Shown in pieces: positions 1 to 7,515 of a stretch of DNA of 13,946 bases. The notes beneath the pieces are model-generated. The model ran no database searches. It had not been told where the DNA came from and was given only the letters and a program-made list of their open reading frames with translations. Origin of the DNA: Actinomycetota bacterium. Lineage in GTDB: Bacteria; Actinomycetota; Actinomycetes; Actinomycetales; Microbacteriaceae. Within the stretch, counting starts at the first letter, position 1, and each line of letters opens with the position of its first letter. The stretch is taken from NCBI GenBank assembly GCA_009704225.1, contig WLEN01000007.1, positions 1 through 13,946 of the forward strand, in the 5' to 3' direction. The position numbers and the translations under genes were made by a program.

Positions 1-62
1 AAGGCGGCCGGACGAGCGTGAAGCCCATGCCCAGAGGCGATAGTTGCACTACGAGAAGCCAT
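1..62 (-). CDS. ptsH: HPr, phosphocarrier protein of the sugar PTS (N-terminal 20 codons, runs off left edge)
   Basis: Only the first 20 codons are in the window. They read MASRSATIASGHGLHARPAA, which carries the HPr active-site signature GLHARPA. The histidine falls exactly at residue 15, the residue of HPr that takes phosphate from enzyme I and passes it to EIIA domains in the cytoplasm. The start codon overlaps the stop codon of the EIIB gene upstream (TAATG), so the two genes are co-transcribed and probably translationally coupled. A good ribosome binding site, GGAGGG, lies 9 bases before the ATG (plus-strand 72-77). The regulatory serine near residue 46 lies outside the window. The identification rests on the active-site motif and its exact position; length and the remaining domain cannot be checked. 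Confidence 0.88.
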   Translation of the reverse strand, partial: MASRSATIASGHGLHARPAA

Positions 63-412
63 TAGTTGGTTCCCTCCACACGGTGAGGCTCGACAATCGA
101 ACCCGCGTGTCCATCATTGTCGTCCACAAAACTCAGGATTTCAGCCAACGCGTCCTCGGCGCCGAATCCCCCACGAACGGTGTCAGGGAGCACGACATGG
201 CTTATTCCCCTCGTTATCAATGAATCCAGCACCTGGGGAGTTGCGACATGGGAAGAGACCGCAACGATTGATGTCGAATCGTCACGGATGGAATCAACAG
301 ACGACGGCGCGAAACTCCACGTGAGCCCTGCGGCTGAGGCGAGGTCGGTCAATCTGCGCACAAGAAAGGTGCTGGACGCTCCTGCAGCGCACACGACGAG
401 GACCTGCGTCAT
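62..412 (-). CDS. Free-standing PTS EIIB protein, chitobiose/cellobiose-lactose type
   Basis: A 116-residue cytoplasmic protein, the usual size for a single EIIB domain of the lactose/cellobiose class. EIIB takes phosphate from EIIA on a cysteine and passes it to sugar in the EIIC channel or, in regulatory systems, to a PRD regulator. The N-terminus VLVVCAAGASSTFLV is the phosphate-binding loop, with the phospho-accepting cysteine at residue 8, as in ChbB-like proteins (CSAGMSTSLLV). The start is taken as ATG at 412 because AGGAGG (418-423) lies 5 bases upstream; a GTG at 418 in the same frame sits inside that site. The gene overlaps HPr downstream and is divergent from a PRD regulator. No EIIC gene is visible, though one could lie beyond the left edge. 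The substrate is unknown. Confidence 0.82.
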   Translation of the reverse strand: MTQVLVVCAAGASSTFLVRRLTDLASAAGLTWSFAPSSVDSIRDDSTSIVAVSSHVATPQVLDSLITRGISHVVLPDTVRGGFGAEDALAEILSFVDDNDGHAGSIVEPHRVEGTN

Positions 413-417
413 CGCCA

Positions 418-423
418 CCTCCT
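418..423 (-). promoter_or_regulatory. Ribosome binding site that fixes the EIIB start
   Basis: AGGAGG on the minus strand, 5 bases before ATG at 412. Its position excludes the in-frame GTG at 418, which would overlap it. Confidence 0.75.
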
Positions 424-484
424 CATTGAATGCTCTAACTGTTTCAGTAATTTGACTTCCGGTGGGGCAAATCAGACGTAGGAA

Positions 485-506
485 TGCTTCCGCCCTCGCG
501 GAAGCA
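485..506. promoter_or_regulatory. Inverted repeat in the EIIB/PRD-regulator divergent promoter region, possible operator
   Basis: TGCTTCCGC and GCGGAAGCA form a perfect 9-base inverted repeat around the 4-base centre CCTC. It sits midway in the 125-base gap between the EIIB and regulator starts. A possible -10 (TATCGT, 522-527) follows, 10 bases before the regulator ATG, so the right arm would cover its -35 region. LicR/MtlR-type regulators bind DNA near divergent promoters, so an operator is a reasonable inference. A leader hairpin is the alternative. A second, smaller symmetric sequence, ACTGTTTCAGT, lies at 438-448. Confidence 0.45.
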
Positions 507-537
507 AATTCACGGTGTTCGGTATCGTTGAGTCACC

Positions 538-2451
538 ATGTCTGACAAATATCTCGCTCTCTTGGAATTATTGCGGTCGACTGATGACTCACTCACCGCT
601 TCTTTCCTCGCCGAGAACATGGGGGTGTCCACTCGAAGCGTCCGCTCCTACGTTGCTGCGGCGAAATCCGCCGCTCACCCGTACGACATCATCAGCGCAA
701 CGAGCACCGGCTACCGGCTCAACCGTGATGCCTACTTCACCTACCGCTCCGACCTCGATGCAAAGCCCGACTCTTTTCCGTCCACTCCCCGCGAGCGCGA
801 ACACCATATTGTTCACCGACTCGCGTCGACCAGCACGGGTCTGTCGATTGACGACCTCGCGTCGTCGCTGCACGTCTCAGCGGCGACGATTGAATCGGAT
901 ATCAAACGAATCAGACAGAACGCCGTCGACTCGGGAGTTGCCATCGACAGAGTCGACAATGTACTCACGCTGCGAGGTGATGAGTCACAACTTCGCCGAT
1001 TGCTGTCAACCCTGGTTCACGACACAACGAATTCGGGTTTGCTGAGCCTTGACACCATCGCTCTTCGATTCGAGATCCCGACCCTCGTAGACTTCAAAAC
1101 AGATCTCATTGAACGGCTCGACTATCACCGTTACTTCATCAATGAATACGGAATCGATTCGGTTCTCTTACATCTCGCCATTGCTGTCGATCGAGTCCGA
1201 CACGGTTTGACACTTCCCGACATCGAGATCGAGTTTGATGATGACACCACGTTCGTTTCGGGAATAGTCCGCGAGTTGGCCAAGCGTCACTTTTCTATCG
1301 ACCTTGGAACGCGCGAAGAATGGTATCTCGCTCGCCAGCTTGCGACCAGAATCATCACTCCCGGATCGGGCGGACCGGCAGGCACGCCGGCGGTCGATAG
1401 TGAAGATTTTGCGCTCACCACTCGCGCGGTTGAACTCGTCTTTGACGAGTACCTCATCGACCTCCGCAACAGCGACCTCATCGGACGGCTCGCATTACAC
1501 ATCGGACATCTCGTGACCCGCGCCAAATTTGATTCTCCGTCACGAAACCCGCTGCAAAAATCGATCAAAGCGTCGTATCCACTCGTCTGGGATATCGCGG
1601 TGTTCATCGCGTCGACCATTCAAAAGGAACGCGACATCACAATTGACGAAGACGAGATTTCCTACATCGCCTTGCACATCGGAAGCCACCTCGAACGCCA
1701 AGCGCAGGCAAAGAATCGGGTTTCCGCCACAATCGTGAGCCCCTCGTATTACGACCTGCACATTGTGATGAGGGAAAGTATCGAGAAGATCCTTGGTGGA
1801 GAAATCACCATCGAATCCGTGATCACACGGACAGATGTTCGCGCGAGTGACATCACGACCGACATCGTCATCACAACGATTCCACTCCCCTTTGAACTTG
1901 ACACAATCGTCCAGGTGCAACCGTTCCTTTCTGAGTCCGATATCGACGCGGTTCGTCGAGTGACGTCTCGAGCACGGCGTGGTCGTCGGCGAAACCTCAT
2001 TCGTGAGCGGTTACTGGAATACTTCCGCGCGGACATGTTCTATCGAAACGTCACATTCGACGGGCCGGAGTCCGCAATCCGCACGCTTGGCGACGCTCTG
2101 AAATCGCATGGAATCATCGACGATGGATACATCGCAAGCGCGATCGAACGCGAACAGATGTCGTCGACCGTGTTTGTCGAAGGGCTCGCGGTCCCGCACG
2201 CAATGTCGATGACCGCTCAACGGCCGACAATCGCACTCGCGGTCAATGAGGTGGCGACGCTCTGGGGCGATCAGCGTGTCAATGTCGTAGCGTTTATCGC
2301 GTTTGCGGCGAGCGGTCGCGAAGAGTTCCAAGAGGTGTTTGAGCAGTTCGTCGACGTGTTCTCTGATCGAGCGCGCATGGCCGACGTCATCAAGAATTCA
2401 ACGACCTTTGAAGGTTTCATCGACACCCTCGTTCACGTCATCGATGTTTAA
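538..2451 (+). CDS. PRD-containing transcriptional regulator of LicR/MtlR type (HTH-HTH-PRD-PRD-EIIB-like-EIIA)
   Basis: A 637-residue regulator, the usual size for LicR/MtlR-type PTS-controlled activators, often labelled BglG family. Visible domains: winged helix-turn-helix about 1-65, a second HTH about 85-145, PRD1 about 175-275, PRD2 about 290-390, an EIIB-like segment about 393-480, and an EIIA domain of mannitol/fructose class about 495-637. Likely phosphorylation sites are H212 in PRD1 (LLHLAIAVDR), H321 and H380 in PRD2 and H554 in the EIIA domain (LAVPHAM). Two things are odd. The EIIB-like segment begins IVSPSYYDLH and has no cysteine, and PRD1 has no clear second histidine (EEWYLARQL where PRD2 has SYIALHIG). 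No Shine-Dalgarno sequence precedes the ATG, so a short or absent leader is possible. It probably controls the divergent EIIB-HPr genes according to phosphorylation; the inducing sugar is unknown. Confidence 0.85.
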   Translation: MSDKYLALLELLRSTDDSLTASFLAENMGVSTRSVRSYVAAAKSAAHPYDIISATSTGYRLNRDAYFTYRSDLDAKPDSFPSTPREREHHIVHRLASTSTGLSIDDLASSLHVSAATIESDIKRIRQNAVDSGVAIDRVDNVLTLRGDESQLRRLLSTLVHDTTNSGLLSLDTIALRFEIPTLVDFKTDLIERLDYHRYFINEYGIDSVLLHLAIAVDRVRHGLTLPDIEIEFDDDTTFVSGIVRELAKRHFSIDLGTREEWYLARQLATRIITPGSGGPAGTPAVDSEDFALTTRAVELVFDEYLIDLRNSDLIGRLALHIGHLVTRAKFDSPSRNPLQKSIKASYPLVWDIAVFIASTIQKERDITIDEDEISYIALHIGSHLERQAQAKNRVSATIVSPSYYDLHIVMRESIEKILGGEITIESVITRTDVRASDITTDIVITTIPLPFELDTIVQVQPFLSESDIDAVRRVTSRARRGRRRNLIRERLLEYFRADMFYRNVTFDGPESAIRTLGDALKSHGIIDDGYIASAIEREQMSSTVFVEGLAVPHAMSMTAQRPTIALAVNEVATLWGDQRVNVVAFIAFAASGREEFQEVFEQFVDVFSDRARMADVIKNSTTFEGFIDTLVHVIDV

Positions 2452-2463
2452 CGAAGTGAGCCC

Positions 2464-2488
2464 CGCGAAGGTCCTGCGGACGTTCGCG
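2464..2488 (+). terminator. Hairpin just after the PRD regulator gene, possible U-less terminator
   Basis: Twelve bases after the regulator stop, CGCGAA-G-GTCC and GGAC-G-TTCGCG pair as a 10-bp stem with one G-G mismatch and a 3-base loop. No T-run follows, so termination is uncertain; such hairpins are nonetheless common after actinobacterial genes. Confidence 0.4.
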
Positions 2489-2530
2489 AGATAGTGTCCC
2501 GCTCGGCAGGCGATTTCGAAGAAAAAGGTG

Positions 2531-2543
2531 AGTGAGCCCGGAG
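2531..2543. repeat. Extra copy of the tRNA-Val 3' end sequence
   Basis: AGTGAGCCCGGAG here is identical to 2605-2617, which covers the last 11 bases of tRNA-Val and 2 bases of its trailer. A shorter match, AGTGAGCCC, lies at 2455-2463, where CGAAGTGAGCCC is shared with 2602-2613. The starts are 76 and 74 bases apart. Each copy is followed directly by a hairpin or by the tRNA. The copies could be remnants of integration at a tRNA 3' end or of lost tandem tRNAs. Confidence 0.6.
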
Positions 2544-2568
2544 CGGAAGAATCCAGTGGATTCTTCCG
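2544..2568. terminator. Perfect 11-bp hairpin between the PRD regulator and tRNA-Val, probable bidirectional terminator
   Basis: CGGAAGAATCC and GGATTCTTCCG form a perfect 11-bp stem with a 3-base loop. For the plus strand a second small hairpin follows (ACAGC/GCTGT, 2577-2590), then TTTTT at 2597-2601. For the minus strand, transcripts leaving tRNA-Val meet this stem and then a T-run (complement of 2522-2526) about 17 bases further on. It probably ends transcription of both neighbours. Confidence 0.55.
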
Positions 2569-2606
2569 TCTGATAGACAGCGCATGCTGTACTTAATTTT
2601 TCGAAG

Positions 2607-2680
2607 TGAGCCCGGAGAGACTCGAACTCCCGACATCCACGGTGTAAGCGTGGCGCTCTAACCAACTGAGCTACAGGCCC
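2607..2680 (-). tRNA. tRNA-Val, anticodon TAC
   Basis: The minus strand folds as a 74-base cloverleaf. The acceptor GGGCCTG pairs with CGGGCTC, including two G-T pairs. The D-arm is GCTC/GAGC, the anticodon stem CCACG/CGTGG, and the T-arm GGGAG-TTCGAGT-CTCTC. The anticodon loop CTTACAC gives anticodon TAC (plus-strand 2644-2646), which reads valine GUN codons. The discriminator is A. CCA is not encoded, as is common in actinobacteria, so it must be added after transcription. Confidence 0.95.
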
Positions 2681-2690
2681 TGACCGCTTA

Positions 2691-2696
2691 ATCATA
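2691..2696 (-). promoter_or_regulatory. Likely -10 box of tRNA-Val
   Basis: TATGAT on the minus strand, 10 bases before the mature tRNA 5' end, matches 5 of 6 positions of TATAAT. No clear -35 box was found at the expected distance. Confidence 0.45.
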
Positions 2697-2704
2697 GGGG
2701 AACA

Positions 2705-2733
2705 TCGACGAGTGGCGCGCAGCGGTCTAGGAT
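2705..2733 (+). promoter_or_regulatory. Candidate promoter of aceE
   Basis: TCGACG (2705-2710) and TAGGAT (2728-2733) are separated by 17 bases; each matches 4 of 6 positions of the sigma-70-type consensus. Transcription would begin near 2740, giving a leader of about 60 bases with GGAAGA (2787-2792) before ATG 2801. It is the best pair in the gap but not a strong one, and it lies back to back with the tRNA-Val promoter. Confidence 0.4.
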
Positions 2734-2800
2734 TGGGTGGACGCCGTCGCAACCCTGACAGCGCCACTTCCTCGCCACCTTTGATTGGAAGACTTACTTT

Positions 2801-5527
2801 ATGAGCGTGAACGACCAAGATCCGTATTCGTCGTCAGCGTTGGACAGCAACCCAGACGAGACGGCCGAATGGCAAGAGTCCCTCACGGACGTCGTTTCAG
2901 CGCAGGGTCACGAACGTGGTCGCGAGTTGATGCTCGCTCTGTTGAAGCGTTCTAAAGAATTGCACCTCGGTGTCCCGACGGTGCCGACCACGGATTACCT
3001 GAACACGATTGCTCCCGAGAACGAGGTTGCGTTCCCTGGCGACGAGGACATCGAGCGTCAGTACCGCGCCTGGATTCGATGGAACTCCGCAATCATGGTG
3101 CACCGAGCCCAGCGGCCCGGTATCGGAGTTGGCGGTCACATCGGGTCGTATGCCTCAAGTGCGTCGCTTTACGAAGTCGGGCACAATCATTTTTTCCGCG
3201 GACCGGATCACCCCGGTGGCGGCGACCAGATTTTCTACCAGGGGCACGCCGCGCCCGGCATGTATGCACGCGCGTTCCTCGAAGGGCGTTTGACGGAAGA
3301 CCAGTTGGATGGCTTCCGTCAGGAAAAGTCGCATTTCGCTGGTGGTTTGTCGTCGTATCCGCACCCTCGACTGATGCCTAATTTCTGGCAATTCCCGACG
3401 GTATCAATGGGACTCGGTCCGATTAACGCGATCTACCAGGCGCAGTTCAACAAGTACATGACGAACCGTGGCATCAAGGACTGTTCCGATCAACACGTGT
3501 GGGCATTCCTCGGTGATGGCGAAATGGACGAAGTTGAATCTCGCGGCGCGCTTCAACTTGCAGCTAATGACGGCCTCGACAATCTCACCTTTGTCGTGAA
3601 CTGCAATCTGCAGCGACTCGACGGCCCCGTCCGAGGGAACGGAAAAATCATCCAGGAACTGGAATCGTTCTTCCGCGGTGCGGGGTGGAATGTCATCAAG
3701 GTCGTGTGGGGACGCGAGTGGGATTCACTCCTTCTCAATGACACCGATGGCGCACTTCGCGACCTCATGAACGCGACTCCGGACGGCGATTTTCAGACGT
3801 ACAAAGCCGAATCGGGTGCATATATCCGCGAGAACTTCTTCGGCCGCGATCCCCGCACCGCAGCAATGGTTGCTGACTGGACCGACGACCAGATTTGGTC
3901 CCTCAAGCGCGGTGGTCACGACTACCGAAAACTGTATGCAGCGTACGCCGAGGCGCTCTCCCATAAGGGTAAACCGACCGTCATTCTCGCGAAGACAGTC
4001 AAGGGCTACGGTCTCGGAAAGTCGTTTGAAGGTCGTAATGCCGTTCACCAGATGAAGAAGTTATCGCTCGATGTTCTCAAGTCGTTCCGCGATGACTTGC
4101 GCATTCCGATTTCGGACGCGCAGTTGAAGGCGGACCCATACCGCCCGCCTTACTATCACCCCGGCCCTGACGACCCAGCCATCCAGTATTTGCTCAACAA
4201 GCGGCGTGAACTCGGCGGAGCGTTGCCGCAGCGACGCCATGAGCCCGCTCCGATTGCCCTGCCCGACGCCAAACTTTACGAGTTGACAAAGAAGGGTAGC
4301 GGCAAGCAAGAAGTTGCGACGACGATGGCGTTTGCTCGCCTGTTGAAGGACCTTCTTCGCGACGAGAGTATGGGTAAGCGCTTCGTGCCGATAATCCCAG
4401 ACGAAGCACGCACCTTTGGAATGGACTCGTATTTCCCCACCGCGAAGATTTACAACCCGTTCGGACAGAACTATGTCTCGGTAGACCGCGACCTGTTGCT
4501 TGCCTACAAGGAAAGTGTCGAAGGTCAAATTCTTCACACCGGAATCAACGAGGCCGGGGCGATGGCAGCATTTGTCGCGGCCGGAACATCGTATGCGACA
4601 CAGGGCGAAGTCATGATCCCGGTTTACGTGTTGTACTCCATGTTCGGTTTCCAGCGGACAGGTGACCAGATGTGGCTCGCGGGCGACCAGATGGCTCGCG
4701 GTTTCATCATCGGGGCGACCGCCGGCAAGACCACACTTGCGGGCGAAGGCCTCCAGCATGCTGATGGCCATTCGCATCTCATTGCCTCGGCGAACGATGC
4801 TGTCATCGCCTACGACCCGGCATTCGCTTTCGAGATTGGACACATCGTCAAGGCTGGTCTTGACCGCATGTACGGCGGCACCCACTCAGACCCCGACGTT
4901 TACTACTATCTCACCGTCTATAACGAGCCCATGCTCCAGCCAGCGGAACCTTCCGGAATTGACATCGACGGCCTGTTGCGTGGCATGTACAAATACCGCG
5001 CCGCCGCGAAGGGTTCAATTCCTGCACAAATTTTGGCCAGTGGCGTGGCCGTTCCGTGGGCACTCAAGGCCCAAAAGTTGCTTGCGAGCGATTGGAATGT
5101 TGCAGCTGATGTGTGGTCAGTGACGTCGTGGAACGAGCTTCGACGTGACGGTCGTGATTCAGACCGATACAACTTCCTGCACCCAAAGGAACTTCCCCGC
5201 GTTCCGTTCGTTACAGAGAAACTTCGCAACGAACGCGGACCGGTTGTTGCCGTCAGTGACTTTATGCACGCGGTCGCCGATCAAATTCGACCATATGTCC
5301 CGACTGATTTTGCGACGCTTGGCGGCGATGGCTTCGGCTTCTCGGACACGCGCGCAGCAGCTCGACGCCATTTCGCCATCGACACAGAGTCGATTGTTGT
5401 TCGCGTCTTGCAGCAGCTCGCCCAACGCGGAGAAGTCGACCGAACGGTCGTTATCGATGCCTTCGAGCGTTACCGTCTTGATGACGTCACCGCGGGCACC
5501 ACCGGAAACACCGGTGGGGACGCTTAG
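2801..5527 (+). CDS. aceE: Pyruvate dehydrogenase E1 component, homodimeric type
   Basis: A 908-residue protein that decarboxylates pyruvate with thiamine diphosphate and hands the acetyl group to the lipoyl E2 of the pyruvate dehydrogenase complex. The length fits the homodimeric E1 of actinobacteria and proteobacteria, as opposed to the split alpha/beta form. The thiamine-diphosphate motif starts with GDGEMDE at 238 and ends at NCN (267-269), followed by LQRLDGP. The cofactor-activating glutamate is E584 in GINEAGAM. Active-site histidines lie in [10 protein letters not shown] (H653, H657, H659). The start is ATG 2801 with GGAAGA upstream, and the N-terminus [10 protein letters not shown] is typical of actinobacterial AceE. 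The gene leads directly into the fatty-acid genes (fabD begins 9 bases later), linking acetyl-CoA supply to its use. The E2 and E3 genes are not in the window. Confidence 0.97.
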   Translation: MSVNDQDPYSSSALDSNPDETAEWQESLTDVVSAQGHERGRELMLALLKRSKELHLGVPTVPTTDYLNTIAPENEVAFPGDEDIERQYRAWIRWNSAIMVHRAQRPGIGVGGHIGSYASSASLYEVGHNHFFRGPDHPGGGDQIFYQGHAAPGMYARAFLEGRLTEDQLDGFRQEKSHFAGGLSSYPHPRLMPNFWQFPTVSMGLGPINAIYQAQFNKYMTNRGIKDCSDQHVWAFLGDGEMDEVESRGALQLAANDGLDNLTFVVNCNLQRLDGPVRGNGKIIQELESFFRGAGWNVIKVVWGREWDSLLLNDTDGALRDLMNATPDGDFQTYKAESGAYIRENFFGRDPRTAAMVADWTDDQIWSLKRGGHDYRKLYAAYAEALSHKGKPTVILAKTVKGYGLGKSFEGRNAVHQMKKLSLDVLKSFRDDLRIPISDAQLKADPYRPPYYHPGPDDPAIQYLLNKRRELGGALPQRRHEPAPIALPDAKLYELTKKGSGKQEVATTMAFARLLKDLLRDESMGKRFVPIIPDEARTFGMDSYFPTAKIYNPFGQNYVSVDRDLLLAYKESVEGQILHTGINEAGAMAAFVAAGTSYATQGEVMIPVYVLYSMFGFQRTGDQMWLAGDQMARGFIIGATAGKTTLAGEGLQHADGHSHLIASANDAVIAYDPAFAFEIGHIVKAGLDRMYGGTHSDPDVYYYLTVYNEPMLQPAEPSGIDIDGLLRGMYKYRAAAKGSIPAQILASGVAVPWALKAQKLLASDWNVAADVWSVTSWNELRRDGRDSDRYNFLHPKELPRVPFVTEKLRNERGPVVAVSDFMHAVADQIRPYVPTDFATLGGDGFGFSDTRAAARRHFAIDTESIVVRVLQQLAQRGEVDRTVVIDAFERYRLDDVTAGTTGNTGGDA
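5499..5517 (+). promoter_or_regulatory. Hairpin at the aceE/fabD junction
   Basis: CCACCGG and CCGGTGG form a perfect 7-bp stem around AAACA in the last codons of aceE. Its right arm covers part of GGTGGGG (5513-5519), the only purine-rich stretch near the fabD start besides the weak AGGGT at 5526-5530. It could affect fabD translation or mark an mRNA processing site; the role is inferred only from position. Confidence 0.35.
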
Positions 5528-5536
5528 GGTAACCCA

Positions 5537-6451
5537 ATGATTATCGTGATGGCGCCGGGACAGGGGTCGCAAACCCCTGGATTTCTCGAACCGTGGCTCG
5601 ACGTCGATGGCGTTCGCGAGCATCTTGGCGCGTTGTCCGATGCTGCGGGGGTTGACCTGGTCGAGCACGGCACCCTTTCTGATGCAGACACGATTCGTGA
5701 CACCGAAATTGCACAACCGTTGATTGTCGCGGCGTCAATCGTCACGGGCGCTCTCCTTCTCGAGGGGCGACGCAATGCGGTTGGGGGCGTCGCGGGTCAT
5801 TCGGTGGGTGAATTCGCCGCTGCGTGCCTCGCCGGCATCATGTCCGACATCGACGCGATTCGCCTGGTTGGCGTACGTGGCCGCGCAATGGCGAACGAAG
5901 CATCCAAGGTCGCAACAGGAATGAGCGCCGTGCTTGGCGCAGATCTCGATGTGCTGCAAACAAGACTCAGTGAATTAGGGCTAACCGCCGCGAACATGAA
6001 CGGTGGTGGACAGGTTGTCGTCGCTGGCGAACTTGGCGCACTCGCCGCACTTGCTGAAGAACCCGTTCCCGGTTCGCGGGTCATCCCCCTGCAGGTAGCC
6101 GGCGCGTTCCACACTGCGTTTATGGCGGGAGCGGTCGACGTCCTGCGCGAGGCAGCCTCGACGGTGGAACCGGCCGACCCGACGCTCACGATCTACACCA
6201 ACCGCGACGGTTCACGGGTGTCGAATGGCACCGACTATGTGAATTTTCTCATTGAACAAGTCAGCAGCCCCGTCCGCTGGGATCTGTGTATGGACGCATT
6301 CGTGCACGACGGAGTCACGGGGGTTATCGAACTTGCCCCAGCGGGAGCGCTCGTCGGTCTCGCCAAGCGCGGTCTCAAAGGAATCCCGACGGTCGCCGTC
6401 AAATCCCCCGACGACCTCGTCGCGGCCATCGAACTATTGGAGGCATCATGA
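5537..6451 (+). CDS. fabD: Malonyl-CoA:ACP transacylase
   Basis: A 304-residue enzyme that moves malonyl from CoA to ACP, supplying the extender unit for type II fatty acid synthesis. The nucleophile elbow GHSVGE has its serine at 89. The partner histidine is H192 in FHTAFM, the malonate-carboxylate arginine is R114 in VRGRAM, and the oxyanion-hole glutamine loop is GQGSQ (8-12). The length is normal. The start ATG 5537 gives the usual N-terminus MIIVMAPGQGSQ. It lies 9 bases after the aceE stop with no good Shine-Dalgarno site, so translation may depend on ribosomes finishing aceE. Its stop overlaps the fabH start (ATGA). In many actinobacteria a FasR/PucR-type regulator gene sits just upstream of fabD; none is present here. 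Confidence 0.96.
   Translation: MIIVMAPGQGSQTPGFLEPWLDVDGVREHLGALSDAAGVDLVEHGTLSDADTIRDTEIAQPLIVAASIVTGALLLEGRRNAVGGVAGHSVGEFAAACLAGIMSDIDAIRLVGVRGRAMANEASKVATGMSAVLGADLDVLQTRLSELGLTAANMNGGGQVVVAGELGALAALAEEPVPGSRVIPLQVAGAFHTAFMAGAVDVLREAASTVEPADPTLTIYTNRDGSRVSNGTDYVNFLIEQVSSPVRWDLCMDAFVHDGVTGVIELAPAGALVGLAKRGLKGIPTVAVKSPDDLVAAIELLEAS
6439..6443 (+). promoter_or_regulatory. Ribosome binding site that fixes the fabH start
   Basis: GGAGG, 4 bases before ATG 6448. The fabH frame stays open upstream to an ATG at 6286, but that part lies inside fabD and has no such site, so 6448 is chosen. Confidence 0.75.
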
Positions 6452-7455
6452 CCCAGCCAACTCTTCACCAAGCGGTGGGGTCCCCCTTTACACGGATTAT
6501 TTCCGTCGGGGCGGCTCGTGGGGATGTCAACGTTCCTAACGACGACATCGTCGGACCAATCGAGTCGAGTGATGAGTGGATCCGTCAGCGAACTGGTGTC
6601 ATCAGTCGCACACGTGCTAGCGCGTCCGTCAGTGCCGCGGATCTCGCGACCACCGCGGCAAACGAGGCCATCGCGAATGCAAAGATATCGGCCAGCGAAA
6701 TTGGGGCCGTCATTATTGCAACAATCTCGAACGACGTCTTGACACCATCGATGGCCGCCTTGGTTGCCGAACGCATCGGTGCTACACCGGCCGCCGCCTA
6801 TGACGTCTCGGCTGCGTGCGCTGGGTTCTGTTATGGAATTGCGCAGGCCGACGCCCTTGTTCGAGCCGGCGCTGCGAAATATGTACTCGTCATCGGTGCC
6901 GAAAAACTCAGCGACTACGCCAAACCGACCGATCGAACCATCTCGTTCCTGTTGGGCGACGGCGCAGGTGCGGTCATCGTCGGTCCGGCCGACAGCGTGG
7001 GAATCTCACCGACGATTTGGGGCTCTGACGGCGGCAAATGGGACGCAGTCGGCATGGACCGCCCAACCCGCGAGGCATTCGACGACCGAGACGGCGAGTT
7101 TCCCACTCTGCGTCAAGACGGACAAACGGTTTTCCGTTGGGCTGTATGGGAAATGGCCAAAGTCGCGCAAGAGGCACTCGACGCGGCTGGCATTTCGGCG
7201 GCTGATCTCGCTGCCTTTATCCCCCACCAGGCGAATATGCGCATCATTAACGAATTCGCCAAGCAACTCAACGTGCCTGACAGCGTGGTTATCGCCCGCG
7301 ATATCGAAACGACAGGGAACACCTCTGCTGCGTCCGTTCCCCTTGCGATGCACCGCGTGCTTGCCGAAAACCCAGAGCTAAGCGGTGGTTACGCTCTCAT
7401 CATTGGTTTTGGTGCTGGTCTCGTTTACGCGGCGCAAATTGTCCGCCTTCCTTAA
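6448..7455 (+). CDS. fabH: Beta-ketoacyl-ACP synthase III
   Basis: A 335-residue condensing enzyme that joins a short acyl-CoA primer to malonyl-ACP, the first step of fatty acid synthesis; in actinobacteria primers are often branched. The catalytic triad is complete: C124 in SAACAGFCYG, H260 in IPHQANMR and N291 in TTGNTSAAS. The glycine-rich C-terminal motif IIGFGAGL is present. The start at 6448 overlaps the fabD stop (ATGA) and follows GGAGG; the length then agrees with the family. The -35 box of the acpP promoter overlaps the last codons. Primer preference cannot be judged from the motifs alone. Confidence 0.96.
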   Translation: MTQPTLHQAVGSPFTRIISVGAARGDVNVPNDDIVGPIESSDEWIRQRTGVISRTRASASVSAADLATTAANEAIANAKISASEIGAVIIATISNDVLTPSMAALVAERIGATPAAAYDVSAACAGFCYGIAQADALVRAGAAKYVLVIGAEKLSDYAKPTDRTISFLLGDGAGAVIVGPADSVGISPTIWGSDGGKWDAVGMDRPTREAFDDRDGEFPTLRQDGQTVFRWAVWEMAKVAQEALDAAGISAADLAAFIPHQANMRIINEFAKQLNVPDSVVIARDIETTGNTSAASVPLAMHRVLAENPELSGGYALIIGFGAGLVYAAQIVRLP

Positions 7456-7480
7456 CACATTCGCGCCGACACCCTAAAAT
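7452..7480 (+). promoter_or_regulatory. Promoter of acpP, overlapping the end of fabH
   Basis: TTAACA (7452-7457) and TAAAAT (7475-7480) are separated by exactly 17 bases; each differs from the consensus TTGACA/TATAAT at one position. It is the best promoter match seen in the window. Transcription would start near 7487, giving a leader of about 30 bases with AAGGAG (7505-7510). The -35 covers the fabH stop codon. A separate strong promoter fits the high demand for ACP. Confidence 0.65.
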
Positions 7481-7515
7481 GGTGAACGGTATACCAACCC
7501 ACCTAAGGAGAAATA

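Noticed and set aside
413..418. GTG at 418 as the EIIB start
   Set aside because: It overlaps the Shine-Dalgarno sequence; ATG 412 has proper spacing.
2438..2818. 126-codon open frame on the minus strand across the tRNA-Val region
   Set aside because: It passes straight through a clear tRNA gene and several hairpins and has no protein-family features.
4061..4885. 274-codon open frame antisense to aceE
   Set aside because: It is a shadow of aceE, with no recognisable domain and no ribosome binding site.
6286..6447. Upstream extension of the fabH frame to an earlier ATG
   Set aside because: It lies inside fabD, has an arginine-rich sequence unlike FabH, and the strong ribosome binding site is at 6439-6443.
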